Positions 1-5,125 of a stretch of DNA of 6,553 nucleotides are shown in pieces (within the stretch, counting starts at the first letter, position 1; the number at the start of each line of letters is the position of its first letter). The notes beneath the pieces are model-generated. The model ran no database searches. It was not told the DNA's origin and saw only the letters and a list, made by a program, of their open reading frames with translations. The DNA is taken from positions 1 to 6,553 of the forward strand of contig JADLGU010000037.1 in the NCBI GenBank assembly GCA_020849155.1, in the 5' to 3' direction. This DNA is from Rhodocyclaceae bacterium (GTDB lineage: Bacteria; Pseudomonadota; Gammaproteobacteria; Burkholderiales; Rhodocyclaceae). The translations under genes were made by a program, and so were the position numbers.

Positions 1-83
1 CGCGGGGTGGACGTGGTCTGGGCCAGCGCCGGCAGGGCCATGGCGGCGGCCAGCAGGGCGGCGGCGATCGTGGTCGATTTCAT
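1..83 (-). CDS. N-terminus of an exported protein (partial, cut by window edge)
   Basis: An ATG at 83 is preceded by a strong Shine-Dalgarno (AAAGGAGA on the minus strand, at 89-96). It opens 27 codons reading MKSTTIAAALLAAAMALPAL and then AQTTSTP before the window ends. This is a typical Sec signal peptide: a Lys at position 2, a hydrophobic Ala/Leu core, and a probable signal peptidase I site after ALA near residue 21. The mature protein is outside the window, so its function cannot be read. It lies downstream of ugpQ on the same strand, with about 108 bp between them that carry their own inverted repeat, so it may have its own promoter. A further binding protein or another envelope protein are both possible. 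The signal peptide is convincing; nothing more can be supported. Confidence 0.75.
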   Translation of the reverse strand, partial: MKSTTIAAALLAAAMALPALAQTTSTP

Positions 84-110
84 GCTTCTCTCCTTTGAAA
101 GTTTGGATGT

Positions 111-125
111 ATGGGTCGAACCCAT
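111..125. promoter_or_regulatory. Perfect inverted repeat in leader of the exported-protein gene
   Basis: ATGGGT, a CGA spacer and ACCCAT form a perfect 6-bp inverted repeat centred about 35 bp upstream of the ATG at 83. It could be a small operator or an RNA hairpin in the 5' leader just ahead of the ribosome binding site. Only the symmetry is seen; the role is inferred. Confidence 0.35.
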
Positions 126-168
126 GGTCAGAATAACGCCCGCCCCCCGGCACCGGTTACGGCGGATT

Positions 169-183
169 TGTAAAGACTGTAAC
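169..183. promoter_or_regulatory. Possible OmpR-family response-regulator site (TGTAA direct repeat)
   Basis: On the plus strand TGTAA occurs at 169-173 and again at 178-182. This gives GTAAA, four bases, GTAAC, which resembles the tandem GTAAA half-sites known for CpxR-type regulators with one mismatch. It lies just past the ugpQ stop and upstream of the exported-protein gene. The minus-strand reading TTTACA (169-174) also resembles a -35 element, but no -10 at a proper distance was found. The call is tentative. Confidence 0.25.
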
Positions 184-191
184 AAAAGGTG

Positions 192-926
192 TCAGGCGCC
201 CCAGCTGGCCAGCAGGTCGATGCGGTCGCTGAACAGCGCGGCGACGCCCGAGTGCAGCAGCTGCAGCGCGTCCTCGGCGTCGTTCACGGTGTAGACCAGC
301 AGCGGCACGCCGGCCTGGCGCGCCTCTTCGAGCAGGCGCCGGCCGAAATGCCGCCGGCCGCAGTGCAGGCTGACCGCGCCGAGCCGGCGCAGGCGCTTCG
401 GCCAGTCGGCCGGCGGCGCCTCGACCAGCCAGCCCTGCGGCAATTCCGGCGCCGCCGCGCGGGCGGCCGCCAGCGCCTCGACGGAGAAGGAGGACAGCAG
501 CGGCGGCGCGGCACCCTGCCAGAGCTCGCGCGCCAGGCCGGCGACCTTGCGCCCGGTCTCCGCTTCGGCGCCGGCAGAGGGCTTGATCTCGACGTTGGCG
601 CGCAGCCCGAGGGCCAGGCAGAGCTCCGCCGCATCGGCGAAGGCCGGCAGCGGCTCGCCGGCATAGCGCACGCTGTGCCAGCCGCCGGCATCGAGCCGCG
701 CCAGCTCGGCATCGCTGGTCTGGGCGACACGGCCGCGGCCATTGGTGGTGCGCTCGAGGGTCTCGTCGTGGATCAGCACCGGCGTGCCGTCGCCGGAGAG
801 CATGACGTCGAACTCGACGGCGCGGCAGCCGAGCTCGGCGGCGAGGCGGATGCCCGCCAGGGTGTTCTCCGGCGCCAGGCTGCCGCCGCCGCGATGGGCG
901 AAGCCGCGCGGGAAGTCCCAGCTCAA
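192..926 (-). CDS. ugpQ: Glycerophosphodiester phosphodiesterase UgpQ
   Basis: A cytoplasmic enzyme of the GDPD TIM-barrel family that hydrolyses glycerophosphodiesters to glycerol-3-phosphate and an alcohol. With a TTG start at 926 the product is 244 residues, close to E. coli UgpQ (247), and the N-terminus MSWDFPRGFAHRGG parallels the E. coli protein. Visible motifs are HRG (His11, Arg12), PENT (Glu20, Asn21), EFD (Glu38, Asp40), the catalytic-type HD (His53) followed by ETLERTTNG, NVEIKP (Glu113, Lys115), LLSSF, and VYTVN near the C-terminus. There is no signal peptide, so it should act on diesters after import. TTG was chosen because no in-frame ATG or GTG lies between it and the HRG motif, and because it overlaps the ugpB stop as TTGA, which suggests translational coupling. 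The reading frame stays open upstream into ugpB, but that is antiphase shadow. Confidence 0.93.
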   Translation of the reverse strand: MSWDFPRGFAHRGGGSLAPENTLAGIRLAAELGCRAVEFDVMLSGDGTPVLIHDETLERTTNGRGRVAQTSDAELARLDAGGWHSVRYAGEPLPAFADAAELCLALGLRANVEIKPSAGAEAETGRKVAGLARELWQGAAPPLLSSFSVEALAAARAAAPELPQGWLVEAPPADWPKRLRRLGAVSLHCGRRHFGRRLLEEARQAGVPLLVYTVNDAEDALQLLHSGVAALFSDRIDLLASWGA

Positions 927-2206
927 CGGGCAACCGTGCCGTCGGTGGGCGCCGGCTGCAGCACGCTGTTGCCGCGCCGCACCGCGGTGTCGAGCGCCTC
1001 CTTGGCGGGCTTGAGGTTGGCCCACACGGCTTCCAGTTCCTCGTGCAGGATGGCGCGCACCCGGCTCATGCCGAACACCGTCTTGGGCTTGGCGGCCGAG
1101 GCGTATTTCTTGTCGGAGAGCCGCTGCACGGCCAGCCGCAGCACCTCCGGCGCCGGGCTGTCGCCCATCATCGACTCGGCGGCGGCCGGGGTCATCGGCA
1201 GGAAGCCGCTGCCGCGCACCCATTGCTTCTGCACCTCCGGCCGCAGCAGGAAGGCGACGAAGCGCGCCGCGGCGGCGTAATCGGGCTTCTTCTTGCCGGC
1301 CAGCGCCCACAGCACCGCGCCGTCGGGCAGCACCCGGCCCGGCGCGGCACCGCGCACGTCGTCGTAGTGCGGCAGGTCGGCGACGCCGAAATCGAAGGGC
1401 TTGCGCCGCGCCAGCTGGTGGTACAGCGAGGAGTCGCTGGTCAGCATGCCGCACTGGCCGGAGAGGAATTTATCGTCGGCCTCGCGGCCCGGCCCGAAGG
1501 TGCGGAAATAGAAGCTCTTGTGCCAGCTGGCGAGCAGCGCCACGTGCTTCACCTCCACCAGGTTGTTGAGCGCCAGGCCGGACTTGCCGCTGTTTTCGCC
1601 GTGGGCAATCGGCTCGCCGTGCTGGGTGGCCACGTTCTCCATGAGCACCCAGGCCGGGTTCGACGACGTGAACGGGCAGCGCCGGTCGACGTCGTAGATC
1701 TTGCCGGCCGTCTCCTGCAACTGCCACCAGGTGGCGGGCGGCTTGTTCGGATCGATTTTCGCCTTGCGAAAGGTGTCCTTGTTGTAGAACAGCACCGGCA
1801 CCGACAGCGCCAGCGGCAGCGCCTGGATGCGGCCCTTGTTGTCGTCGACCACGTCGGCGACGACCGGAAAGAAGGCCGCGGCCTCGAGCTTTTCATTCGC
1901 ATTGGCCATCACCTTGTGCAGGGGCAGCATGCGCGGATGGCCGGCGAAGAATTTCTGGTGCTCGTCGTCTTCCAGCAGGGCGAGATGCGGCAGCTGCTGC
2001 GGATCGGTGACCAGGCTCAGGTGCTGCAGGATCACCTTGTCGCCGCCGCTCTCGGCGTTGTAGCGGGCGACCAGTTCGACCAGCGCGGCGGCGGCCTCGC
2101 CGGTCATGGCGTGGCGGAAGACGATCTCGGCGGGCGCCGCCGGCTTGGCCGCCTGCGCGGCGGCGGCGAGGACGCAAGTGAAAAGCAGTACGACTCGACG
2201 CAACAT
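923..2206 (-). CDS. ugpB: UgpB-like periplasmic glycerophosphodiester / glycerol-3-phosphate binding protein
   Basis: A 427-residue extracellular solute-binding protein of the ABC importer type, close to E. coli UgpB (438). Residues 1-19 form a signal peptide ending AQA. HAMTGE (32-37) matches the UgpB N-lobe start. SVPVLFYNKD (135-144), DPNKPPATW (152-160), the pair Cys177 and Cys252 (probable disulphide as in UgpB), LWALAGK (299-305), GFLPMT (334-339) and the C-terminal EELEAVW with ALDTAVRRGN (404-413) all follow the UgpB order. Residues about 58-105 differ strongly from canonical UgpB: the usual YxGxY-like segment is not recognisable, so ligand preference may differ. No permease or ATPase gene is adjacent; ugpQ follows directly with overlapping stop and start. 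The ATG at 2206 has only a weak Shine-Dalgarno (GGA) but is well placed before the signal peptide. The family is confident, the exact ligand less so. Confidence 0.88.
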   Translation of the reverse strand: MLRRVVLLFTCVLAAAAQAAKPAAPAEIVFRHAMTGEAAAALVELVARYNAESGGDKVILQHLSLVTDPQQLPHLALLEDDEHQKFFAGHPRMLPLHKVMANANEKLEAAAFFPVVADVVDDNKGRIQALPLALSVPVLFYNKDTFRKAKIDPNKPPATWWQLQETAGKIYDVDRRCPFTSSNPAWVLMENVATQHGEPIAHGENSGKSGLALNNLVEVKHVALLASWHKSFYFRTFGPGREADDKFLSGQCGMLTSDSSLYHQLARRKPFDFGVADLPHYDDVRGAAPGRVLPDGAVLWALAGKKKPDYAAAARFVAFLLRPEVQKQWVRGSGFLPMTPAAAESMMGDSPAPEVLRLAVQRLSDKKYASAAKPKTVFGMSRVRAILHEELEAVWANLKPAKEALDTAVRRGNSVLQPAPTDGTVAR

Positions 2207-2294
2207 GCGGAATCCAATTCAAGGTGGGAATTTCGGTATATTACGACCAAAGGAAGTCCCGGTGGGACACGCCCGAATCCGACAGATCATCCCC
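2207..2294. promoter_or_regulatory. Divergent control region between ugpB and the CoA-transferase gene
   Basis: This 88-bp spacer must hold the start signals for both divergent genes. It is locally AT-rich around 2228-2250. TATATT at 2237-2242 is a good -10 match for the plus strand, and the overlapping ATATTA reads TAATAT for the minus strand. No convincing -35 lies at 16-18 bp on either strand. GTCCC (2256-2260), GGT, GGGAC (2264-2268) form a perfect 5-bp hairpin that covers a possible GTG start at 2262. The promoter role is expected from the layout, but the individual elements are weak. Confidence 0.45.
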
Positions 2295-3530
2295 ATGCCC
2301 GGCGCCCTCTCCCATATCCGCGTGCTCGACCTGTCCCGCGTCCTGGCCGGGCCGTGGTGCACCCAGAACCTGGCCGATCTCGGCGCCGAAGTCATCAAGG
2401 TGGAGAAGCCGGGCGGCGGCGACGACACCCGCGCCTGGGGGCCGCCCTGGCTGAAGGACAGCCAGGGCCGGGACACCGGCGAATCGGCCTATTACCTGTC
2501 GTGCAACCGCGGCAAGCAGTCGCTGGCCCTCGACATCGCCCATCCGGAGGGCGGCCGCATCGTGCGCGAACTGGCGCGCCACTGCGACGTGCTGGTGGAG
2601 AACTTCAAGGTCGGCGGCCTGGCCAGATACGGCCTCGACTGGGACAGCCTGCATGCCATCAACCCCCGCCTGATCTACTGCTCGATCACCGGCTTCGGCC
2701 AGGACGGCCCCTACGCCTCGCGCCCCGGCTACGACTTCATCGTGCAGGGCATGGGCGGGCTGATGAGCGTCACCGGGGAACCCGACGGTGCGCCCGGCGG
2801 CGGCCCGCAGAAGGTCGGCGTGGCGGTAGCGGATCTGTTCACCGGCATGTACGCCACCGTCGCCGTGCTGGCGGCACTGACTTTTCGCGAGCGAAGCGGC
2901 GCGGGCCAGCACATCGACCTGGCGCTGCTCGACGCCCAGGTGGCGATGCTGGCCAACCAGAACCTGAATTTCCTGGTCTCGGGCGAAGCGCCGCAGCGGC
3001 TCGGCAACGCCCATCCCAACATCGTGCCCTACCAGACCTTCGCCACGGCCGACGGCCACCTGATCCTCGCCATCGGCAACGACGCGCAGTTCCGCCGCTT
3101 CTGCGAACTGGCCGGCCTGCCGGCGCTGGCCGACGATCCGCGCTACGCCAGCAACCGCGGCCGGGTGGAGAACCGCGCCACGCTGGTCCCGCTGCTCGAG
3201 CCGCTGCTGCGCGGCCGCCGCACCGGCGAGTGGATCGATGCGCTGGAAGCCGCCGGCGTGCCCTGCGGCCCGATCAACCGGCTCGACGCGGTGTTCGACG
3301 ACCCGCAGGTGAGGCATCGCGGCCTGCGTGTCGAAGCGCCGCACCCGAGCGCCGGTTGCGTGCCCCTGGTCGCCAGCCCGCTGCGGCTGTCAGCCAGCCC
3401 GGTGGCCTCCCCCACCGCGCCGCCCCTGCTGGGCCAGCACGGCAATGAAATCCTGAAGCGTCTGCTGGGCCTCGGCGAGGAAGAAATCGCCCGGCTGGCG
3501 GCGCAGGGCGTCATCGCCGGGCCGGCGTGA
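2295..3530 (+). CDS. CaiB/BaiF-family (class III) CoA-transferase
   Basis: Family III CoA-transferases move CoA between carboxylic acids through an aspartyl-CoA thioester in the cytoplasm. With ATG at 2295 the product is 411 residues, normal for the family. It begins MPGALSHIRVLDLSRVLAGPW, the usual N-terminus. Other hallmarks are LGAEVIKVEKPGGGDDTR (29-46), NRGKQSLALD (71-80), VENFKVGGLARYGL (101-114), SITGFGQDGPYA (130-141), the VADLFTGMYA motif with the probable catalytic Asp180, GQHIDLALLDAQ (204-215), GNAHPNIVPYQ (237-247) and GVPCGPIN near the C-terminus. An in-frame GTG at 2262 has a better Shine-Dalgarno (AGGAAG, 2251-2256) and would add 11 residues; the ATG is preferred on homology although its own Shine-Dalgarno is poor. 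It is transcribed away from ugpB and stands alone. No neighbour gene reveals the acyl substrate. Confidence 0.92.
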   Translation: MPGALSHIRVLDLSRVLAGPWCTQNLADLGAEVIKVEKPGGGDDTRAWGPPWLKDSQGRDTGESAYYLSCNRGKQSLALDIAHPEGGRIVRELARHCDVLVENFKVGGLARYGLDWDSLHAINPRLIYCSITGFGQDGPYASRPGYDFIVQGMGGLMSVTGEPDGAPGGGPQKVGVAVADLFTGMYATVAVLAALTFRERSGAGQHIDLALLDAQVAMLANQNLNFLVSGEAPQRLGNAHPNIVPYQTFATADGHLILAIGNDAQFRRFCELAGLPALADDPRYASNRGRVENRATLVPLLEPLLRGRRTGEWIDALEAAGVPCGPINRLDAVFDDPQVRHRGLRVEAPHPSAGCVPLVASPLRLSASPVASPTAPPLLGQHGNEILKRLLGLGEEEIARLAAQGVIAGPA

Positions 3531-3536
3531 TCTATT

Positions 3537-3556
3537 GCCTTGCCGCTCGGCGGGGC
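3537..3556 (+). terminator. Possible hairpin terminator after the CoA-transferase gene
   Basis: Starting 7 bp after the stop codon, eight bases (3537-3544) can pair with 3549-3556 around a GCTC loop, including two G-U pairs. Only two T residues follow directly, so it would be a weak intrinsic terminator at best. It overlaps the candidate -35 of the next gene. Confidence 0.25.
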
Positions 3557-3568
3557 TTCCAGTAACAT
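3540..3568 (+). promoter_or_regulatory. Candidate sigma70 promoter for the tandem membrane-protein genes
   Basis: TTGCCG (3540-3545) and TAACAT (3563-3568) each match the sigma70 consensus at 4 of 6 positions and are exactly 17 bp apart. An AT-rich stretch follows (about 3576-3615) that contains a short CAAGAA direct repeat at 3594-3605. Transcription would begin near 3575, leaving a leader of about 90 nt before the ATG at 3668. The element scores are modest, so the call is tentative. Confidence 0.3.
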
Positions 3569-3667
3569 GCCCGGAGATTCATCCAATAAAAATCAAGAAC
3601 AAGAACAATATCGAATGGCTCAACGATCCCGGCGAAGGACGGCGGCGGGAATGATCCGATAGAGAAA

Positions 3668-4420
3668 ATGAACAAGTATCAGAGAATCGTCGTCATCATC
3701 ACGGCGGTGAACATCGCCCTGATGTTGCTGTTTCCGCCCTTCCTCGACAATCCGCTGCGGCGCGGCGTGATGCCCAGCTTCGACGGCTTCTATCCGCTGT
3801 TCTCCGCCCTCGGCTACAAGCGGCTGCATACCTCGCTGCTGACCCTGGAAGTGATGTTCGTGGTCATCAACGGCATGGTCGCCTGGCTGCTGCTCGACCG
3901 CCGCACCGCCCATGGCGCGGTGCCGGAGTTCAACTACACCCGGGCCATCGGCCTGTTCGCGGCGGCCAACCTGGCGGTGATGGCGATGTTCCCGCCCTTC
4001 GAATCCTATTCCGGGCTGTCCAAGATCGCGGCGCCGAGCTTCGACGGCTTCTATTTCATCATCGGCGACAAGCGCAACCGGAGCATCTTCATTCCGGTGC
4101 TGTACTTCGAAGTCATCCTGGTCATCATCAACTGCCTGGTCGTCTGGCTGCTGTTCAACACCGTGCGCCGCAGCGAAGCGCTGGCCAAGGAGAAGATCCT
4201 GGCGCTGGCCGAGGAACTGCCGCCCGAGGCCCTGGCCGAGGTCTCGAAGACCCTGGGCTATCGCGCCCTGCACCCGGTCGGCGAGGCCGACGCCGCGGCG
4301 CAGCCGGGCGCGCCGCATCTCGGGATCGGCCCCGACCGGCGCAAGCGCCAGGACCCGCGCTATCGCGGGCCGGAGCGGCGCCAGGGCGGCGACCGGCGCC
4401 TGAAGATGCGCTCGGCCTGA
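3668..4420 (+). CDS. Four-helix inner-membrane protein with internally duplicated FPPF/PSFDGFY module and Arg-rich tail
   Basis: I do not recognise a characterised function. The 250-residue product contains two copies of one two-helix module. Copy 1: helix about 7-21 (Asn15), FPPF 22-25, PSFDGFY 36-42, helix about 57-76 with Glu61, Asn68 and Trp73. Copy 2: helix about 93-107 (Asn101), FPPF 108-111, PSFDGFY 123-129, helix about 144-163 with Glu148, Asn155 and Trp160. By the positive-inside rule (NKYQR at the start, DRR after helix 2, RR at 167-168) both ends are cytoplasmic and the FPPF/PSFDGFY loops are periplasmic. Residues 164-250 form a cytoplasmic tail: a charged helix (about 169-192), an Ala/Pro/Gly linker and a basic end with repeated DRR/ERR triplets. 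The start has a weak AGAG Shine-Dalgarno at 3661-3664. A paralogue follows 126 bp downstream. The small two-helix FPP-type hypothetical membrane proteins I remember from many bacteria may be relatives (recollection only). Confidence 0.88.
   Translation: MNKYQRIVVIITAVNIALMLLFPPFLDNPLRRGVMPSFDGFYPLFSALGYKRLHTSLLTLEVMFVVINGMVAWLLLDRRTAHGAVPEFNYTRAIGLFAAANLAVMAMFPPFESYSGLSKIAAPSFDGFYFIIGDKRNRSIFIPVLYFEVILVIINCLVVWLLFNTVRRSEALAKEKILALAEELPPEALAEVSKTLGYRALHPVGEADAAAQPGAPHLGIGPDRRKRQDPRYRGPERRQGGDRRLKMRSA
3704..3895 (+). repeat. Module copy A1 (residues 13-76 of first membrane protein)
   Basis: First of four diverged protein-level copies. It reads helix, FPPF, RRGVM, PSFDGFY, then a helix with LTLEV, VVIN and WLLL. 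It aligns without gaps to copy B1 of the downstream gene. Confidence 0.8.
3962..4156 (+). repeat. Module copy A2 (residues 99-163 of first membrane protein)
   Basis: Second copy: AANLA, FPPFESY, PSFDGFYF, then LYFEVILVIIN and WLLF. By hand count about 32 of 65 residues match copy B2 without a gap. This is closer than A2 is to A1, so the internal duplication is older than the gene duplication. Confidence 0.8.
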
Positions 4421-4457
4421 GCCGGCGCGCCGATTGATTTCGCACGAAGACTGCTCT

Positions 4458-4486
4458 AGGCTTCAGGCCTGCAAGGCCTGAGGCTT
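4458..4486 (+). terminator. Strong hairpin between the two membrane-protein genes
   Basis: Bases 4458-4470 pair with 4474-4486 around a GCA loop: 13 pairs, two of them G-U, with the inner CAGGCCT/AGGCCTG perfect. The downstream side is TTCCTGAGGC, not a T run, so it is a poor classical rho-independent terminator. It may instead be an attenuator or an mRNA-stabilising hairpin that sets different levels for the two genes. Confidence 0.45.
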
Positions 4487-4498
4487 CCTGAGGCTTCC
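4479..4498 (+). repeat. Tandem 10-bp direct repeat TGAGGCTTCC x2
   Basis: TGAGGCTTCC occurs perfectly at 4479-4488 and 4489-4498. The core AGGCTTC also appears at 4458-4464, so three copies of the 7-mer lie within 41 bp. The first repeat unit forms the 3' arm of the hairpin at 4458-4486, so the second unit could offer an alternative pairing partner. Confidence 0.7.
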
Positions 4499-4535
4499 CT
4501 TCCCCCTGCCGGAAGGAGTCCCAAGCCGTCCGGCC

Positions 4536-4543
4536 AGGGAGGA
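4536..4543 (+). promoter_or_regulatory. Strong ribosome binding site of second membrane-protein gene
   Basis: AGGGAGGA lies just ahead of the ATG at 4547 and fixes that start. It is much stronger than the AGAG before the first gene of the pair, which suggests that the second protein is made at a higher rate per transcript or needs compensation for the upstream hairpin. Confidence 0.7.
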
Positions 4544-4546
4544 TTC

Positions 4547-5119
4547 ATGAATCGACAGCAGGCCATCGCCTTGTGGGTCGCGGCTGCCAACCTGGCCCTG
4601 GTCTTCGCCTTTCCGCCCTACGATTATCTGTCGCTCGCCCGCAACAACATCCCCACCTTCGGCGGCTTCCATTTCATCGGCGACCCGCCCCCCCACAGCC
4701 TGCTCAACGGCAACTTCCTGGCCCTGGAGATGATCGTCGTCCTGATCAACGCCGGCATCGCCTGGCTGCTGCTTCGGCCGGGCGAACAGGCGGAGGGACA
4801 CCGCACCGGCCGCGGCCAGCGCGCCGTGCTCTGGCTGATGGCCGTGAACCTGGTGGCGGCGATCCTGTTCCCGCCCTTCGAGAACTACTACGCCATCACC
4901 AAGGCGGTGGTCCCTTCCTTCGACGGCTTCTACTTCCTCTTCGACGACAACGCCCAGCGCCAGATCGTCACCACCCTGCTCTACCTCGAGGTCGCCCTGG
5001 TGCTGATCAACGGCGGGCTGCTCTGGCTGTTCTTCGCCAAGCGGGAGAAAGACCCGCTCTCCGCCGAGGAGATGCGGGCGCTGGCCGAGTCGCTGCGCCA
5101 GCGCCGGCGCGACGGCTAA
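4547..5119 (+). CDS. Four-helix inner-membrane protein, paralogue of the preceding gene product
   Basis: The 190-residue product aligns with the upstream protein with no gap from residue 1 to about 163. FPPY 22-25, PTFGGFH 36-42, Glu61, Asn68 and Trp73 in copy 1, and Asn101, FPPF 108-111, PSFDGFY 123-129, Glu148, Asn155 and Trp160 in copy 2, fall at identical positions. Four membrane helices are expected, with cytoplasmic ends and periplasmic FPP/GF loops. Copy 1 is the more diverged: Asp is replaced by Gly in the GF motif, and a PPPH loop follows. The C-terminus is short (KREKDPLSAEEMRALAESLRQ plus basic residues) and lacks the 80-residue Arg-rich tail of its neighbour, although the charged helix with ALAE-L is shared. 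It ends 6 bp from the convergent gene at 5126-5614. The function is unknown; interaction with the upstream paralogue is a reasonable guess from adjacency. Confidence 0.9.
   Translation: MNRQQAIALWVAAANLALVFAFPPYDYLSLARNNIPTFGGFHFIGDPPPHSLLNGNFLALEMIVVLINAGIAWLLLRPGEQAEGHRTGRGQRAVLWLMAVNLVAAILFPPFENYYAITKAVVPSFDGFYFLFDDNAQRQIVTTLLYLEVALVLINGGLLWLFFAKREKDPLSAEEMRALAESLRQRRRDG
4583..4774 (+). repeat. Module copy B1 (residues 13-76 of second membrane protein)
   Basis: Third copy: AANLAL, FPPY, PTFGGFHF, then LALEMIVVLIN and WLLL. Over residues 1-76 about 29 positions are identical to the first membrane protein. It is the most altered of the four GF motifs. Confidence 0.8.
4841..5035 (+). repeat. 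Module copy B2 (residues 99-163 of second membrane protein)
   Basis: Fourth copy: AVNLV, FPPFENY, PSFDGFYF, then LYLEVALVLIN and WLFF. It keeps every position conserved across the four copies and is the closest match to copy A2. Confidence 0.8.
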
Positions 5120-5125
5120 GCCCGC

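Noticed and set aside
189..1280. Plus-strand open frame of 363 codons opposite ugpQ and ugpB
   Set aside because: The opposite strand encodes two proteins with full family motifs. This frame has no recognisable motif or ribosome site.
927..1454. Upstream extension of the ugpQ frame into ugpB, as a possible fusion protein
   Set aside because: The extension is Arg/Ala-rich shadow of ugpB. The TTG at 926 gives a UgpQ of normal length and N-terminus.
2241..3344. Minus-strand open frame of 367 codons opposite the CoA-transferase
   Set aside because: It is a shadow of a well-supported gene and shows only low-complexity Gly/Ala/Val/Arg/His sequence.
1043..3448. Long open plus-strand frame (801 codons) crossing the ugpB and CoA-transferase region
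   Set aside because: It runs antisense to ugpB and out of frame with the CoA-transferase. Its residue makeup (Arg, Gly, Ala, His and Pro rich, no domain order) is typical of shadow frames in GC-rich DNA.
3567..3662. 31-codon plus-strand ORF just upstream of the first membrane-protein gene, ending 5 bp before its ATG
   Set aside because: The spacing could suit a leader peptide, but there is no Shine-Dalgarno, the candidate -10 overlaps its start codon, and the composition is uninformative. Conservation in relatives would be needed to revive it.
3620..4318. Minus-strand open frame of 232 codons opposite the first membrane-protein gene
   Set aside because: The plus-strand frame carries helices and repeated motifs shared with the next gene. 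The minus frame is Gln/Arg/His-rich with no support.
4460..4500. Possible CRISPR-like or mobile-element repeat
   Set aside because: There are only two full 10-bp units with no spacers, target-site duplication or transposase. Local tandem duplication explains it.
4463..4801. Minus-strand ORF across the intergenic hairpin and second membrane-protein gene
   Set aside because: It is antisense to a well-supported gene with a strong ribosome site, and has no motif of its own.
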